From Amoebidium appalachense (lineage: Eukaryota > Ichthyosporea): a stretch of DNA of 64,000 bases. The stretch covers positions 6,882,001 through 6,946,000 of the forward strand of contig CAVNZM010000004.1 in NCBI GenBank assembly GCA_963693365.1, written 5' to 3'. Shown one piece after another: positions 1 to 12,699 of the stretch; within the stretch, counting starts at the first letter, position 1; each line of letters starts with the position of its first letter. The notes beneath the pieces are model-generated. The model was not told the origin of the DNA, did not search any database, and saw nothing but the letters and a program-made list of their open reading frames with translations. The translations under genes and the position numbers were made by a program.

Positions 1-302
1 CACATACCTCTCACGGTTTCCACGGCTTTCGGCCCAGACACACAAGCAACCCTCTCTGTGTGCGCGAATATGTCTTTCGTCTCTCCTCACATGTATTGCC
101 CTTTCCCCCTCCCCCCCCCTCCCTCCCCCCCCCCCCCCCCCCCCTCCCCTTCCCCCCCCCTCGTCCTCACCATGCCTCCCACCTGTTCCTCACTCTCCTC
201 TCCTTCTGCTCTGACCTTCCCTTGACTGCCCCCCCCCCCCCTCCCCCCTCCCCCCTCCCCCTCCCCCCCTTCTCCCCCCCCCCCCTCCCCCTCCCCGGCC
301 AG

Positions 303-999
303 TGTTACCGGGCACTCCACGAAGCACTGCCAAACCACGCTAACGATATGGCGGCCTATCTGCTGGACCGGGGTAGTGGACCCCAATGGGTGGTCCCGCC
401 ACTACTATGTAAGACCCTGCTACCGGGCTGTTGGTTGGTTGGTTGTTGAAGGTGGCGTGTTGCTCTCTGCGTGCTTGGTTTGTCTTTCCATCCTTTTCTG
501 TTCCTGTCATATGTGCCCTGGCTGTTTAGCGGCGTGTGAAATTGCCACACGCGTGTGTTGACAGGCAGTGAGGTTGACTTCACTGAACTTATTTTGTTAC
601 TGAATGCAACTGTGTAATCCCCCCCTTGGGTAAGACTTAATTGCCGTTCTCTACGTGTAAGATATGTGCTACACCTTCTTTGTGTTTGCCTGGGTAACAG
701 GTTCAAAACATTCTCTGCTTAACAATAGGTGTGTGGACGACCACAATTGGTTACATTCCCCCTGCCCGCCAGATGCATGTGCTCTTGGGTAGGAAGGAAA
801 AAACAAATGGATCAGCAATTTGAAGGGAAATGCCGCAGGTTTGACTTTTTATTTTTAAGTTTTAATTTTTTTTAATTTCAATATTACTATTTTTTTTGGG
901 GGGGGGGGGGGGGGAGGGGGCAACCCCCATTTTTTGCTGCTCTGCACAAGCTCTCCCCATTTTTTTGATGACCGTTCACTCCAAACCACGCTCTCCTGT

Positions 1000-1031
<32 letters not shown>

Positions 1032-2092
1032 TTCAAACCCAACCTAACCCTCGCACGCACCCACCCCCCATCCCCCCATGCATCAACACTCACACTGCGC
1101 CCCCCTGCAGGTGCCGCACGAGCCAGATGGCTGTGCGCTGCACTACATGCGCAGTCATACCTGCCCTATTCTGGCCTGCATGCATTCGCAGAACTACGAG
1201 GGCTCGCAAATGGTGCTGGCCCACGGCGCTGACCCGAATGTACCCATCCCGGCACAGGTGCCCCCTTACACCACAAATGTATTGCATGAAACTGATTCTA
1301 TGCACCAGAAAGGAAAAGGGAGATGAAGAAGAGAAAAGAAATGAAACTGATCCTATGCACCAGAAAGAAAAAGAGAGAAGAAGAAGAAAAAAGAAAATGA
1401 AACTGATCCTATGCACCAGAAAGAAAAAACAGAGAAGAAGAAGAGAAAAGAAAACGAAAGACATTCTTGGTGCTAATGGTACGGTCACACCCCAATATGG
1501 ACGGTGCAACCGATAGCAGAAACCATCACTTGACTTGAAAGGAAAATGAGGTTGTGATATAGGTTGCCGTCTTCTGGGGAGCATGTAGACACACAAACTG
1601 CACCGGATTTGGGTCGTTGCACATGTGCTGTTGCAGGTGCATTGAAAGTGCACCGTTGCTCTAAATGGAATTGTGTGGCATGACTCTGCCTGTGGCTCAC
1701 ACATGCGCGCGTCTGCCTTATACCCTACCTGACGCAAGTCTGCAGGATATGTTGACTAGAGAACGGCCACGCTATGTACTTGCAGATTAGTATGCACGCG
1801 CACTACTGAAGTCCTAAGAAGCAACACGGTGGAATTCTCGTATGCATCGGCACAAGCCAAGGATACACCATATTCTCTTCACGCCCAGACGCAATCGATA
1901 CAAGCTAGCCTACTGCATGGTCACATACAGGCATGGGGCAGCCCCCACATCCCTCTTGCCGCCCTCACTATATGAAACGTTTCCCTGGGCCAGCACATAA
2001 TATAGGATGCAGTGATGGGCTTGTCCGTACTTGCACTCTCGGCCTGCCCTGCACACTGCTGACCTTTTCCCCTGTCGTGTGCCTTTAATTAC

Positions 2093-2125
<33 letters not shown>

Positions 2126-3120
2126 CCTCCCCCCAGCAAACCCGAGAAGAGTATGCCATGCAGCCCGGCTACAGGACGGCACTTGGGGAGGCCATCCGGT
2201 ACAACGTGCTGCCCATGGCCGAGGCACTGCTGCGCGCCGGGGCAGACCCCAACCAGCCCGGCAAAGGCGGCTTAAGGCCCTTCCGCCTGGCCGTGGAGGC
2301 AAAACGGCATTAGTTCTGCGAGCTGCTGCTGCAGGCTAAAGGGGACATTGGCAGCGTACGTGTGTGTGTCTGCGTGTGTGCGTGTATGCACGTGTGTGTG
2401 TGCGTGCGTGTGTGTGCGTGCGTGTATGGCTTTGTGTAAGTGTTTGTGTATGCATGTGTGTATGTGTAAGGTGTGTGTGTACATGTGTGTGTTTGTGTGT
2501 GTGCACCTGTGCGTCTGTGTGTGCTGTGGTGTTTCCGCTACCACCACACATCGCCCCTGCTATCCATTCTATGCAACCCCCTGGCTCACTTTATTCTGCT
2601 CCCTGCCTCTCCACCTGCCTTCCTCCCCCCCCCCCCCCCCCCCCCCCCCCCCCTGTGCCGCCCCGCCTGATCAGCGTGTCTGTTAGGTTCCACTACCCTA
2701 ACAATGTTCCAAGTCTCCCCCCCCCCCCCCCCCGCCCCCCCCTCCTTCCCTCCTCCCCCCCGTGCCCTTAACCGGACCTCTAACATCAATTGTTCTGTCC
2801 ACAAAACGCAACCGAGCTTCTACGAATAGCCTACCAAACAGACAGCCCGGATGTGGCACAACTTTTGTTTGCTGCAGGCGCCAGAGAACAAGAGGAGCAT
2901 GTCAGTGGCCCTAAGGGGGAGGGGGGGGGGGGGGGGGAAGGGGGGGACAAGAGAACAGAAAAGGGCAGGGACCGAGGATGGAGAGGGTGCGAGGGCGAAT
3001 GTGTGTGTGCGTGTGCGCGCGCCCGTGTGTGTAGGTGTGGGAGTGCGTGTACGTGTGTGATGTGCGTGTGCTGTGTGTGTGTGTGTGTACAGGTGTGTGG
3101 GTGGTGGTGGTGATGGTGGT

Positions 3121-3219
<99 letters not shown>

Positions 3220-3425
3220 CTAAGAGAGTGTGACCACCGCAGGACACGCTGCGGCCGCTGATCTTCTGGGCCGTGCTCGACGGCACGGACGATGCCAGTA
3301 TATTTGCCCTGGTGAAGTTGCTGCTGGAATATGGGGGGGGCATCCACTGCACATACCCGGTGCGTTCTGACTGGCCTTGCCTGCCTTGTTCACACTATCC
3401 CTCCATGCACCCCGTGAAGAGCCCT

Positions 3426-3459
<34 letters not shown>

Positions 3460-3485
3460 ACACACACCCTTCTAGGGAGTAGTAT

Positions 3486-3524
<39 letters not shown>

Positions 3525-3553
3525 TCACTCTCTCTCTCTATCTCTCTCTCCCT

Positions 3554-3600
<47 letters not shown>

Positions 3601-4271
3601 GCCCCCCCCCCTCTCCCTCCGTCTCTCTCCCCCCCCTCCCCCTCCCCCCCCCCCCCCCCCCCCCCGCCCGGCCTGCCCCACCTCCACCCCACCCCCTTCC
3701 CCCCTCCTCCCATCCTAAACTTTTCCTCCCGCTGTTTTCCTCTGTACACCTTCAAGCTCACCCGGATATCCCTGGGCAGGGCACCAACACATCTATTGAG
3801 TTCCCCGTTGTTTTCTATCGGCCATCCTCGAACTCACCCTGATCTGTCATTTCAGGGCACCAATGATACCCCCCTGCTGCACCTGGCCATCAACAACTGT
3901 GTGCGGTCCGAAGAGCTGCTGCTGTCGGCAGGCGCAGACCCAAACCTGCAGAACTGGGTACAACACACGGAGAGCAAGCACCTGCACACAGGCACGCTTC
4001 CGTGCACACAAATGCAGAGACACATGCACATGCTTGCAGGTGCACACACACAAATACAGGCACCATCCACACCCATACACATGTGGCATGCGTACCCACT
4101 GCTTGCACATGCACATGCATGCACCCATGGACACACACACACGGACATGTGCAGAAGCACACAGACACCTGCACGCACAAAGCCCTCTTGCCCCCCCCCC
4201 CCCTTCCCCCCCGCCCCCCACACACACACACAACAGACACACACACAAACACACACACGCACACACACGCA

Positions 4272-4339
<68 letters not shown>

Positions 4340-4563
4340 GACTCATTCACTCACTCACTCAACACACACGCACACACATGCACACACACATGCACACACA
4401 CGGGGGGGTGCGCGCACACGCACACGCACACACACACCCACACCCACAAGCACTCGCACTCGCACTCGCACACTCACACACACTCGCACACTCACACACA
4501 CTCGCACTCGCACTCGCACTCTTACCCACACCCACACCCACCCACCCACCCACCCACCCACCC

Positions 4564-4630
<67 letters not shown>

Positions 4631-5473
4631 GCATTTAACCACTCATTCATTCTTCACACACTCATGAACCCAGACTCGGACTCACAACTACACATGGATG
4701 CGCACGTGAAGCTCACTGCCCTCACTCTTGCCCATTTCCCTATCAACTTGTAGTAATTCATGTGCTCTGCCACGGCCTGTATCAAAAAGCGACATGTTGC
4801 AATAGTGCAAGCGCCCAGGTGGCCCTGTGGTGTGTGGTGTCTGGTACCCCCTGCCATGTGACTCATGTCAGGTTGGCTGCCTACTTTGCACCACCACTTG
4901 TAGTCTGGTGCAGGGTAGGCCATGCAGTGTGCAGAGTCTGGTGTTGGGAGGGAGAACTGACCATTTGCCTTATTTGGCAAGGACGGCGTCACACCGCTGA
5001 TAGGGCGGCAGGGGCCGATCACGTGACCATGGTGAGGTTGCTGCTGAAGGGGGGTGCACGGCTGGAGGTGCAGGACAAGGTGCGCAGTCTCCCCCCCCCC
5101 CCCCCCCCCCCTCTCTCTCTTTCTCTCTCCTCTCCCTCTCCCTCTCTCTCTCGGTCTCTTGCCCTTTTGCTCTCTCTTCTCTTCCCCTCCCCCTCCTCCT
5201 CCCCCCCCCCCCCCCCTCTCTTTCTCTCTCCTCTCCCTCTTCCTTCGCCCCCCCCTCCCCCCATCCATCACCCCCCTTCCTCTCTCTCTGCCGTCTCCCC
5301 CCCCTCCCCGCCATGCGCTTCCCCCCTCTCCTGCCATCCTTCTCCGTGCAGCCTCTACTTTTGCAGATGGATGATTACAAGATTGATTTACGCAATTGCT
5401 AGTAGTTACGGACACGGAGGTACACACACACACGCACACTCACAACTAGACATTTCTTATACACACACACACG

Positions 5474-5528
<55 letters not shown>

Positions 5529-6146
5529 TATGATGACAGCATTGGAATGGGCTGTCCGGTCGGACGCGACAAATTCCTTGTAGGTTCTTCTACGAGCAGG
5601 TGCTGACGTCAGCAAGCAGACTAAGGTGTGTGTGTGGGGGGGTGGCTGGCTGGGTGGGTGTGGGTGTGTGTGGGTGGGTCGATGTGGCCGTGTGCGCGGG
5701 GGGGGGGGGGAGGGGGGGGGGGGGGGGGGGATACGCGGGGTTTGTGTGTGTGGCTCGTATGTTTATGTATCTTTGCGCCCGGTAGAGTTCTGTGTGCTTG
5801 TGTGTGTGTTTGTGTGTTGTGTATGGTTTTGTGTTTTTGTGTGTGGGTGAGTGGGGTTGGACATGTGTGTACATAATTGCTGTATGGCTTGTTGGGTGTT
5901 TGAGTGTGCTGTAGGTGTGTGTGTGCGAGGGGGGGGGACAGGGACAGAGGGGGTGAATGAGCACAACAGCCAGGTTTCATGATTGAAAGCTCTGTAAGCC
6001 GAATTGTCAATGCATTATAACCCTTTAACCCACTGGCCACAGGATTGGCGGCAAACCATAGACATGGCCCTAGGGGCGGATGCTCAGCGCTGTGTGCACC
6101 GCCTGCTGGTGGCGGCACACAACCGCGATCTGATGGATGAAAAGGT

Positions 6147-6185
<39 letters not shown>

Positions 6186-6617
6186 TACACACACACACAT
6201 GCGCGTGCGCGCATGCGCGCGCGCAGGTGACTGCTTCAAAAGAACCCTGCAGTTGCGGAACAGTGTGTGCTTGGGGCATGTGCTGTGCTGTGTGATTCTT
6301 CAGCGTTGGATTATGATTGTTGGGTAGTCTGAAGAGTAGCAGCGGGGTCAAGGTGTGTGCCTTCCATTTTAGGAGGTTGACGCTCCTGTTTTGGTGTGGT
6401 TGTGTCCTAATAATCATCTGCTCTGACTTGCAGACATTGAAAAAGGCGCAGCTGAATGGTTGGTTAGTTGACAATAGCCGTACTTGGTGCTGTTTCACAT
6501 TCCATTAGTCACCCATGATAGTGACTCAACCTTTATTTTCGGCAGAGAGTGACCTCACTGCTTGCACATGCTGAAAAAGCCGGCCGGCAAAAATCAGTGG
6601 CCGTTTTACGACAGTGG
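303..6617 (+). pseudogene. Ankyrin-repeat half of a decayed ankyrin-tyrosine kinase gene
   Basis: Nine recognisable exons carry ankyrin-type repeats (A-AD-N/LLLxAGAD motifs): about 303-389, 1111-1257, 2137-2355, about 2816-2899, 3243-3359, 3856-3957, 4982-5079, 5527-5625 and 6043-6144, with a linker exon at 6546-6617. Nearly all boundaries are phase 0, as expected for ankyrin exons, and several exons are 99-102 nt (one repeat). Typical pieces are ALLRAGADPNQPG, LLLSAGADPNLQN and VLLRAGADVSKQT. Lesions: TAG at 2311-2313 and at 5581-5583, and a one-base loss near 4999-5003 that leaves the exon 98 nt long instead of 99. The 5' end lies before the window. The boundaries of the first and fourth exons are uncertain. 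The reading frame runs on into the kinase exons downstream. The ankyrin domain would normally mediate protein binding; the gene looks non-functional. Confidence 0.8.
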
Positions 6618-6683
6618 GTAAGTGTGTGTGTTTGGGCGGGGTGTGTGGTTGGGGGGGGGGGGGGGGGGGGGGGGGTGGGTAGG

Positions 6684-6741
<58 letters not shown>

Positions 6742-7048
6742 GCGTGTGCGTGTGCGTGTGCGTGTGCGTGTGCGTGTGCGTGTGCGTGTGCGTGTGCGTG
6801 TGCGTGTGCGTGTGCGTGTGCGTGTGCGTGTGCGTGTGCGTGTGCGTGTGTGTGGGTGTGGGTGTGTGTGTGTGTGTGCGTGTGGTGTGTGGGTGTGGGT
6901 GTGTATGTGTTGGTGTCTATGTGTGGGTGTGTATGTGTGGGTGGGTAGGTGGGTCCGTGCGGGTGTGTGTGTATGTGTGTGTATGTGTGTGTGTGTGGGT
7001 GGGTGGGTGGGTGGGTGGGTGAGCGGGTGGGCGGGTGGGTGGGTGGAT

Positions 7049-7133
<85 letters not shown>

Positions 7134-8397
7134 ACGTGTGTGTTCGTGTGTGTGTACCTGTTTATACGTGTGCCTGTTTCCCATTTCTTTTTGTGCTTGA
7201 TTGAAACAAGTGTTTTACTATTATAGCCTCCAAGAGAGGGGGGAGATGAGGGCACAAGTCTTGCAAATCCACTTCTTTATGTTGTGGTATTGTGGCCTGG
7301 TAACGGCTCACTTGGCTTCTTGCATGCACCCCATGCCTTGCATCTTTAATGCACGCACCCCATGCCCTGTATCTCATAAAAAAGAACACACACACCCCAT
7401 GGCCTGCATCTTACCCTTGGATGGTGATCTTGCAGCTGGACGGCATGGCCCGGGACGTTGTGGCCGGAATTTTCCCCCCCCAACGCATCATCCAGACCCG
7501 CCTGCTGGGCTGTGGCATGGGCGGCCAGGTATGGACAGGTGTGTTCCACCTGTGAACAGTGCTGAACTATGTGTGCCAGTTATGAGCAGTGTAGATTTGA
7601 ACAGCTAGCAACTGTCTGCGCCATTTATATGGGGACTGTAGAACAATGTTTACCACCTGCGGGCAGTGCGGGACCTTGTGTTGCTCATGGGTGTATTGAA
7701 CTGTGTGCTCCACACACCAGCCGTGTGGGATTGTGTTCCACACACATGTAGACTGCAAGAAGTGTTTCAGTTGAGAGCATGTGAGGAGTTAGCACCGTGC
7801 CTCTTTCATGCAAGACTGGGTCCATGCATGCTGAAGTCAAGGTGGCAAGCATGTTTTGTGTTTTTAGTCAATGCCCCCCCTCTCTCTCTCCCCCCCCCTC
7901 CCCCCCCCCCCCCCTCTTCCTTTCTCCTTTTAGTCCCTCTGCTCTCCCCCACGATTATGTTTCCATGCTTTACTCCTTTCATGATTCCCGGCCTCCCCCT
8001 CTGCCCCAGTCTGATAGGAATGTGTGCCACCAGGCCAGCTGATCACCCGAGATGGCCGGGTGGTGGTTGCCGTGAAAGAGACGGAGGGGACTGGGCCACA
8101 TGCTGAGAGTGCCCTGAAGGAGGCGGTATGTGTGTGTGGGACGTGTACGTGTGTTTGTGTGTGGTCGTGGGTGGAAGTTGGGTGTGGCTGTGCTGATATG
8201 CTGCTTGCTTGTGTGTGTGTCTCGTATACTGGGGTAGGTTAACACACACACACATACTCTCTCTCTCTACTGCTTGCTCGCATGTGTGTTTCGTATAATG
8301 GGTTAGGTGCACACTCACACACACTCACTCCCTCTCTCCCCCTCCCCCCCCCCCCCTCTCTCTCTCCCTCCCCCCCCCCCCTCTCTCTCTTGCTCTT

Positions 8398-8464
<67 letters not shown>

Positions 8465-8814
8465 TTCTCTCTCTCCACCCCCCCTCTCCCCCCCCCCCCC
8501 CCCCCCCTCTCTCTCCTCTTTCTGTCTTTCTCAAACCCGCCCCCCCCCTCCCCGCCTCTCCACCCTCTCTCCCTCCCTCCCCCCCCCTCTCTCTCTCTCG
8601 CTCGCTTGCTCGCTCTTCTCTCTCTCCCTCCCTCCCTCCCTCCCTCCCTCCCTCTCTCTCTCTCTGTCTCTCTCTCTCTCTCTCTCCCCCCCCCCCCCCC
8701 CCCCCCCCCCCTTCTCTCCCTCGCTCTCTACCTCCCCCCCCACCTTCCCTCTCCTTTCTGTGTATGTGTTGTGTTTGCCCGCGCATGTGTCATGTGCGTG
8801 TGTGTAATCCTAAC

Positions 8815-8975
8815 CCATCCTACTAATTCTGACCCACCAATCAGGGTTCTTGTGGGGCTAGACTAATTCTGACCCACCAATCAGGGATTCGTGTTAGGGC
8901 TAGATTCATTGTAACCCGCCAATCAAACTCGACTAATCTTAGCCCACCAATTAGAAGCGGCTGTTAGGGCTCAGC
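8815..8975 (+). repeat. About 42-bp degenerate tandem repeat containing a splice acceptor
   Basis: About 3.5 units of a CTAATTCTGACCCACCAATC type unit, each ending near TTAGGGCTAG or a variant. The last unit ends in CTGTTAG|GGCTCAG, which is the acceptor and first bases of the kinase exon that starts at 8968. Confidence 0.7.
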
Positions 8976-9077
8976 CATCCCAACGTGCTGTGCTGCATGG
9001 GCTACACGGTGGAGATTCCCGTGCGCTAGTGCTGGAATACATGGACCTGAGCGACTTAAAGTACTACCTGGACCAAT

Positions 9078-10002
9078 GGAGGACCCTTATGCACAATACT
9101 GCTTCCTCCAATAGGAAAACCGGTGGTAATTTGGTGGTGATATATATAGCCAATCATAAAATCGAGATAGTCTTTTCGAAATCCAGGATTGTGGTCACAC
9201 TTGGGACCAGCGCCCGGCGAAACGTTCGGACCAGCGTAAACTTGTAGCCCCAGGGGCTTAGGTAAGCAGAACAGTATTTGTATACAATATTTGTTTTTTT
9301 TTCGGTTTACACGGTCTAATTTCACATCTTATAATCATAATATTAAGAGATCCCTCTAAAGCCCAGAGTATCTTAGGGTCAATCCGGTTCCGACCTGGCG
9401 AGTGGATGTCGGCACGATTATTTACCGACTCAGAAATCGACACCGATGGATTCAGATCGGAAATGCAACGACACACAGATGACTCAGATTGATTATTAAT
9501 ATTGCAAATGCTTTCGCGCGACATGCAAAATGGCTTGTGCGACATCCATTTTCAGAACGGCACTGGTCCTGTGCGACATCGGAATCACATTGACGATTCG
9601 GAGCGGATTCTGCAGGAAAATGTTGCGCGCGACATTTCAAGGCGCTATGATCCCTGTCACACGACGCTGTACCCTAAAAGAGGCCGTGGCCAGGCGTGGC
9701 TCCTCGGTTGTCGTAGTTTAGTGTCCAAACTAAGCTTAACGTTATTCCTGAATTGCATGTATGTCTTATTTCATGCGATGCTTTTTTGACAATTTCCAAT
9801 CAATATATACTTATTCCGGTTGATTCTTATGTATACCACAATTGAATACGGTCATGTACATATGTCGACACCGGCATTTTCCCATGGCGGTGCGTGTCTG
9901 AATTCCATTTTCCCTGTATATCCAATCAGAATAATGCAAAATCGACATGAATAATGCCGAATTCAGACCTCTAGGAGGCAGTATTCTGCATAAGGGTCCT
10001 CC
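9078..10002. mobile_element. 925-bp non-autonomous DNA transposon with about 30-bp inverted termini
   Basis: The left end GGAGGACCCTTATGCA and the right end TGCATAAGGGTCCTCC are exact inverted copies, and similarity extends to about 30 bp with two mismatches (the left continues to 9108). It is flanked on both sides by AAT (9075-9077 and 10003-10005), a likely 3-bp target duplication. No transposase-like reading frame was seen inside. Removing it rejoins CTGGACCAAT to GGTGGGTGCC, so it lies at or beside the 5' splice site of the kinase hinge exon. Confidence 0.78.
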
Positions 10003-10530
10003 AATGGTGGGTGCCCTTTAAAATCTGCTGAGGGTACCTTGCTCTGGGCTCTTGTCTTCCTTTTCTTGAATGCCCTTCTTTGTCGTTTTCTTCATGGCAG
10101 CTTGCAGCAATGCCCTGTCTTGTTACATCTTGGTGTCTGATGCGAAATGTTGTCGATGAGGCAACGAGGTTCTGGATGCGCCATGTCCAAGAGAGATTGG
10201 TGGGGGAAACTCTTGCTCAGAACCTAATTGTTGGCGCACACACATGGAAGCTTGGTCCATGCCTAATAATCTGTGCATGGGCCAAAGTGCAAGAAAGGTC
10301 ATCCACGGTAATCACCACCAACTTACACCCTGTATGATACTGTCCTTGCAGTGTGCATGTGCCGGGGCCGCTGCAGGTGTGGCTGGGGCAGCAGCTGGCC
10401 GGGGCATGACGCACCTGTCGGCCTGCGGCATTGTGCACAGAGACCTGGCCGCAAGAAACTGCCTGCTGGCCACCACAGCAGACGCATGGGGTATGCGGGG
10501 GCACCTGCAAGTATGGTGGTGGTGGTGGTG

Positions 10531-10561
<31 letters not shown>

Positions 10562-10940
10562 TCGGAGCATGGTTGGGGTAAGAGGGGGGTGCATTTGTAT
10601 TCGTTTGTGGGGAGGTGTAAACATGCGCGGGTATGTTGGGCCCCACATGTGTGAGCACATACATCGTGGATGTGTGCACGGGCAGTGTGTGGCCTGGTAA
10701 TATGAAAGTGCAGGGACTCATGCACATGTTCCGCTGTTCCCAAGGGGTGTGTTTGCACATGCTCGACAAGTATGGCCTGGACAGACACTAGTTGAATGCA
10801 CGCACAGGTATTTATTAGTCACAGGCCAATGCCAGGCCTCCGTGCATGTGGGCCCACCAAATCAGCCTGTTTTATGCTTTTGGGTGAGCACACACGTGGG
10901 TGGCCTTTGGTTCTGCCCTGCCCACATGCAGTCTGAACCA

Positions 10941-11013
<73 letters not shown>

Positions 11014-11452
11014 TACAAGGCATGCACATTCCTCCTAAGCACCCCAATTTATGGCAAGGCCCCAGCAAATGAAACAATTGGCATCTTGCGCAGGGATGCC
11101 CAGGCTCAAGATTGCCGATTTGGGGCTCTCTGTCAGTCTACGAGACGACAAAGACTACTACAGTAAGCCGTTGGGAGGTGGGTGCTCACGTATAATATCC
11201 TGTGTCTGTTCCCCCTACTCTGGGCCGGTTGTGAAGCTGATATGTCGGGAAACTGGCAGTATAGGTAACACGATCATGCTCTAGCCAGTATACGGGTACC
11301 TTTTTCCTATCTTTTTGTGCTCATGTTTGCAGATGTGTGTGTGCGATGTAAGTGGGTGTGTGTGTGTGTCTGTGTGGTGTGTCTGTGTGGGTGGGTGGAC
11401 TGGCGTGTGTGGTGTGTGTGTGTGTGCGCGCGCGCGCGCGTGCATGTTGTTG

Positions 11453-11491
<39 letters not shown>

Positions 11492-12427
11492 ACAGGGGCT
11501 GCAGTGACGGGACTGACTGAGGGGCTGGGCGCAGGTGCTCTCCCACGACCACCGGCCTCCGTCATGCGGCTGCCAAGGCCCCAGGGCTGCAGCGAGGTGA
11601 GCACTGGCTGCTGGCATTGCCCCTACTTGCAAGTAGTGTGAATTGGGTAGATATGGTAGGGGGGGAGGAGGGGGCGGGGCATATGCGGGGGAAGCTTTGC
11701 ATGAACCAATAAGTGGCCCACACAGGCCCTGTACAAGATCCTGCTGGACTGCTAGGAGTGGGAGGCCCACAGGCAGCCCACGTTCAAAATGCTGAGCACC
11801 ATGCTGGCCGACCTGTTTGGCGCCCACTGCTGCCCCCATGTGGCTGCCTGCCATGTCAGCGTGCAGGTAGGGTGTATTGGTGTGTGGGGGGGGCTGGGGC
11901 TGGGGCTGGGGCTGGGGTGGGTGGGTGGGTGGGTGGGTGGGTGGGTGGGTGGGTGTGTATCAAACAAGGATACAGGTAGTATTAAGGGAAAGTTTTGCTT
12001 TCAACAAGATTTGAGACATGCACAAACACTACCGCGGTCTCCACCCACACCTCCAAGAAGCAAGTTGGTGATTGGTGGGTAGGTAGGTCGGTGGATGTCA
12101 GTGAACGTATGTGTGTGCTTATGTGCCCTCTATTAGGACCACACCATACTAATTTATTGCTATGCCAAGAATCAGGTATTGACAACTAGGGTGTTCGTGG
12201 GGCTTGTTGGAAACCTCTGGTTGGGCGTACGCCTCTGTGCTAGCAGTCAGGCCCCCTGTAGCAGGAAGTTGTGCTTGTGTGTGTGACCAGCCACGCTTGA
12301 CACAGAGCTTCTAGGCAGCAATCAATCGAACAGTGTAGCTTGGCCCTGATAAAGAGTTACTAGCAGATTGATATCCCTCTTACCCACCACCCATCCCACA
12401 ACACACACAACGCCCGCAAGCGCGCGC

Positions 12428-12475
<48 letters not shown>

Positions 12476-12476
<1 letters not shown>

Positions 12477-12652
12477 AGGGGCCCACGGACTGTGTTTTGG
12501 AGGAGGCTCTTGGCTTGTGTGCCGAGGGGGCCAGCTGTGAGCCGTGCCAGAGTTGGCGCCAGACTCTTGGGCCAAAGAGCCAGGGCAAGAGTCCGATGAA
12601 ATCCACTCCAGCAAATACATCAATGTCTCTCCCTGATTGTATGGTTTTTTCC
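12476..12652 (+). other. Possible C-terminal tail exon of the kinase relic
   Basis: After a CA repeat ending in CACAG there is a non-repetitive segment. One frame ends ESDEIHSSKYINVSP followed by TGA (about 12640), with a tyrosine in a setting like the tail motifs of the neighbouring RTK. The same frame has a TGA about 100 nt upstream, and another frame is open throughout. This may be the decayed last exon of the ankyrin-kinase gene. I cannot confirm it. Confidence 0.3.
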
Positions 12653-12699
12653 CTTGTCTTCCTTTCCTCCCTCTTTCCCAAGCTCCCTGCCCTGACCTC

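Larger units (their letters stand above)
7436..11866 (+). pseudogene. Tyrosine-kinase half of the same decayed gene
   Basis: Exons in kinase order: 7436-7528 (glycine loop LLGCGMGGQ), 8039-8125 (VAVKE with the ATP lysine), 8968 to about 9077 (SHPNVL to hinge LVLEYMDLSDL), 10352-10490 (catalytic loop IVHRDLAARN, diagnostic of tyrosine kinases), 11094-11162 (KIADLGLS with activation-loop DYY), 11535-11596 (RLPRPQGCSE) and 11726-11866 (ALYKILLDC, stop, EWEAHRQPTF). Lesions: a frameshift near 9026 (VEIPVR and LVLEY are in different frames), a frameshift near 10399-10403, TAG at 11753-11755 where kinases have the conserved Trp of the CW motif, and DFG changed to DLG. No exon encodes the APE to DVW/PY region between 11163 and 11534. 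A transposon sits at 9078-10002. The splice phase before the DLG segment matches that of the RTK at 14.9-21.0 kb, so the two kinases are related. Assembly error is possible but unlikely for so many lesions outside homopolymers. Confidence 0.82.

Noticed and set aside
3000-7200. Long open frames of alternating Cys/Val, His/Thr or Pro/Gly runs
   Set aside because: These are translations of CA/GT, CT/GA and G/C simple repeats with no conserved domain; they occur on both strands of the same repeat.
2311-11755. TAG reassigned to an amino acid
   Set aside because: Intact models (RTK, SNRK-like, RT) all terminate at TAG, and the gene carrying internal TAGs also has frameshifts and a lost exon.
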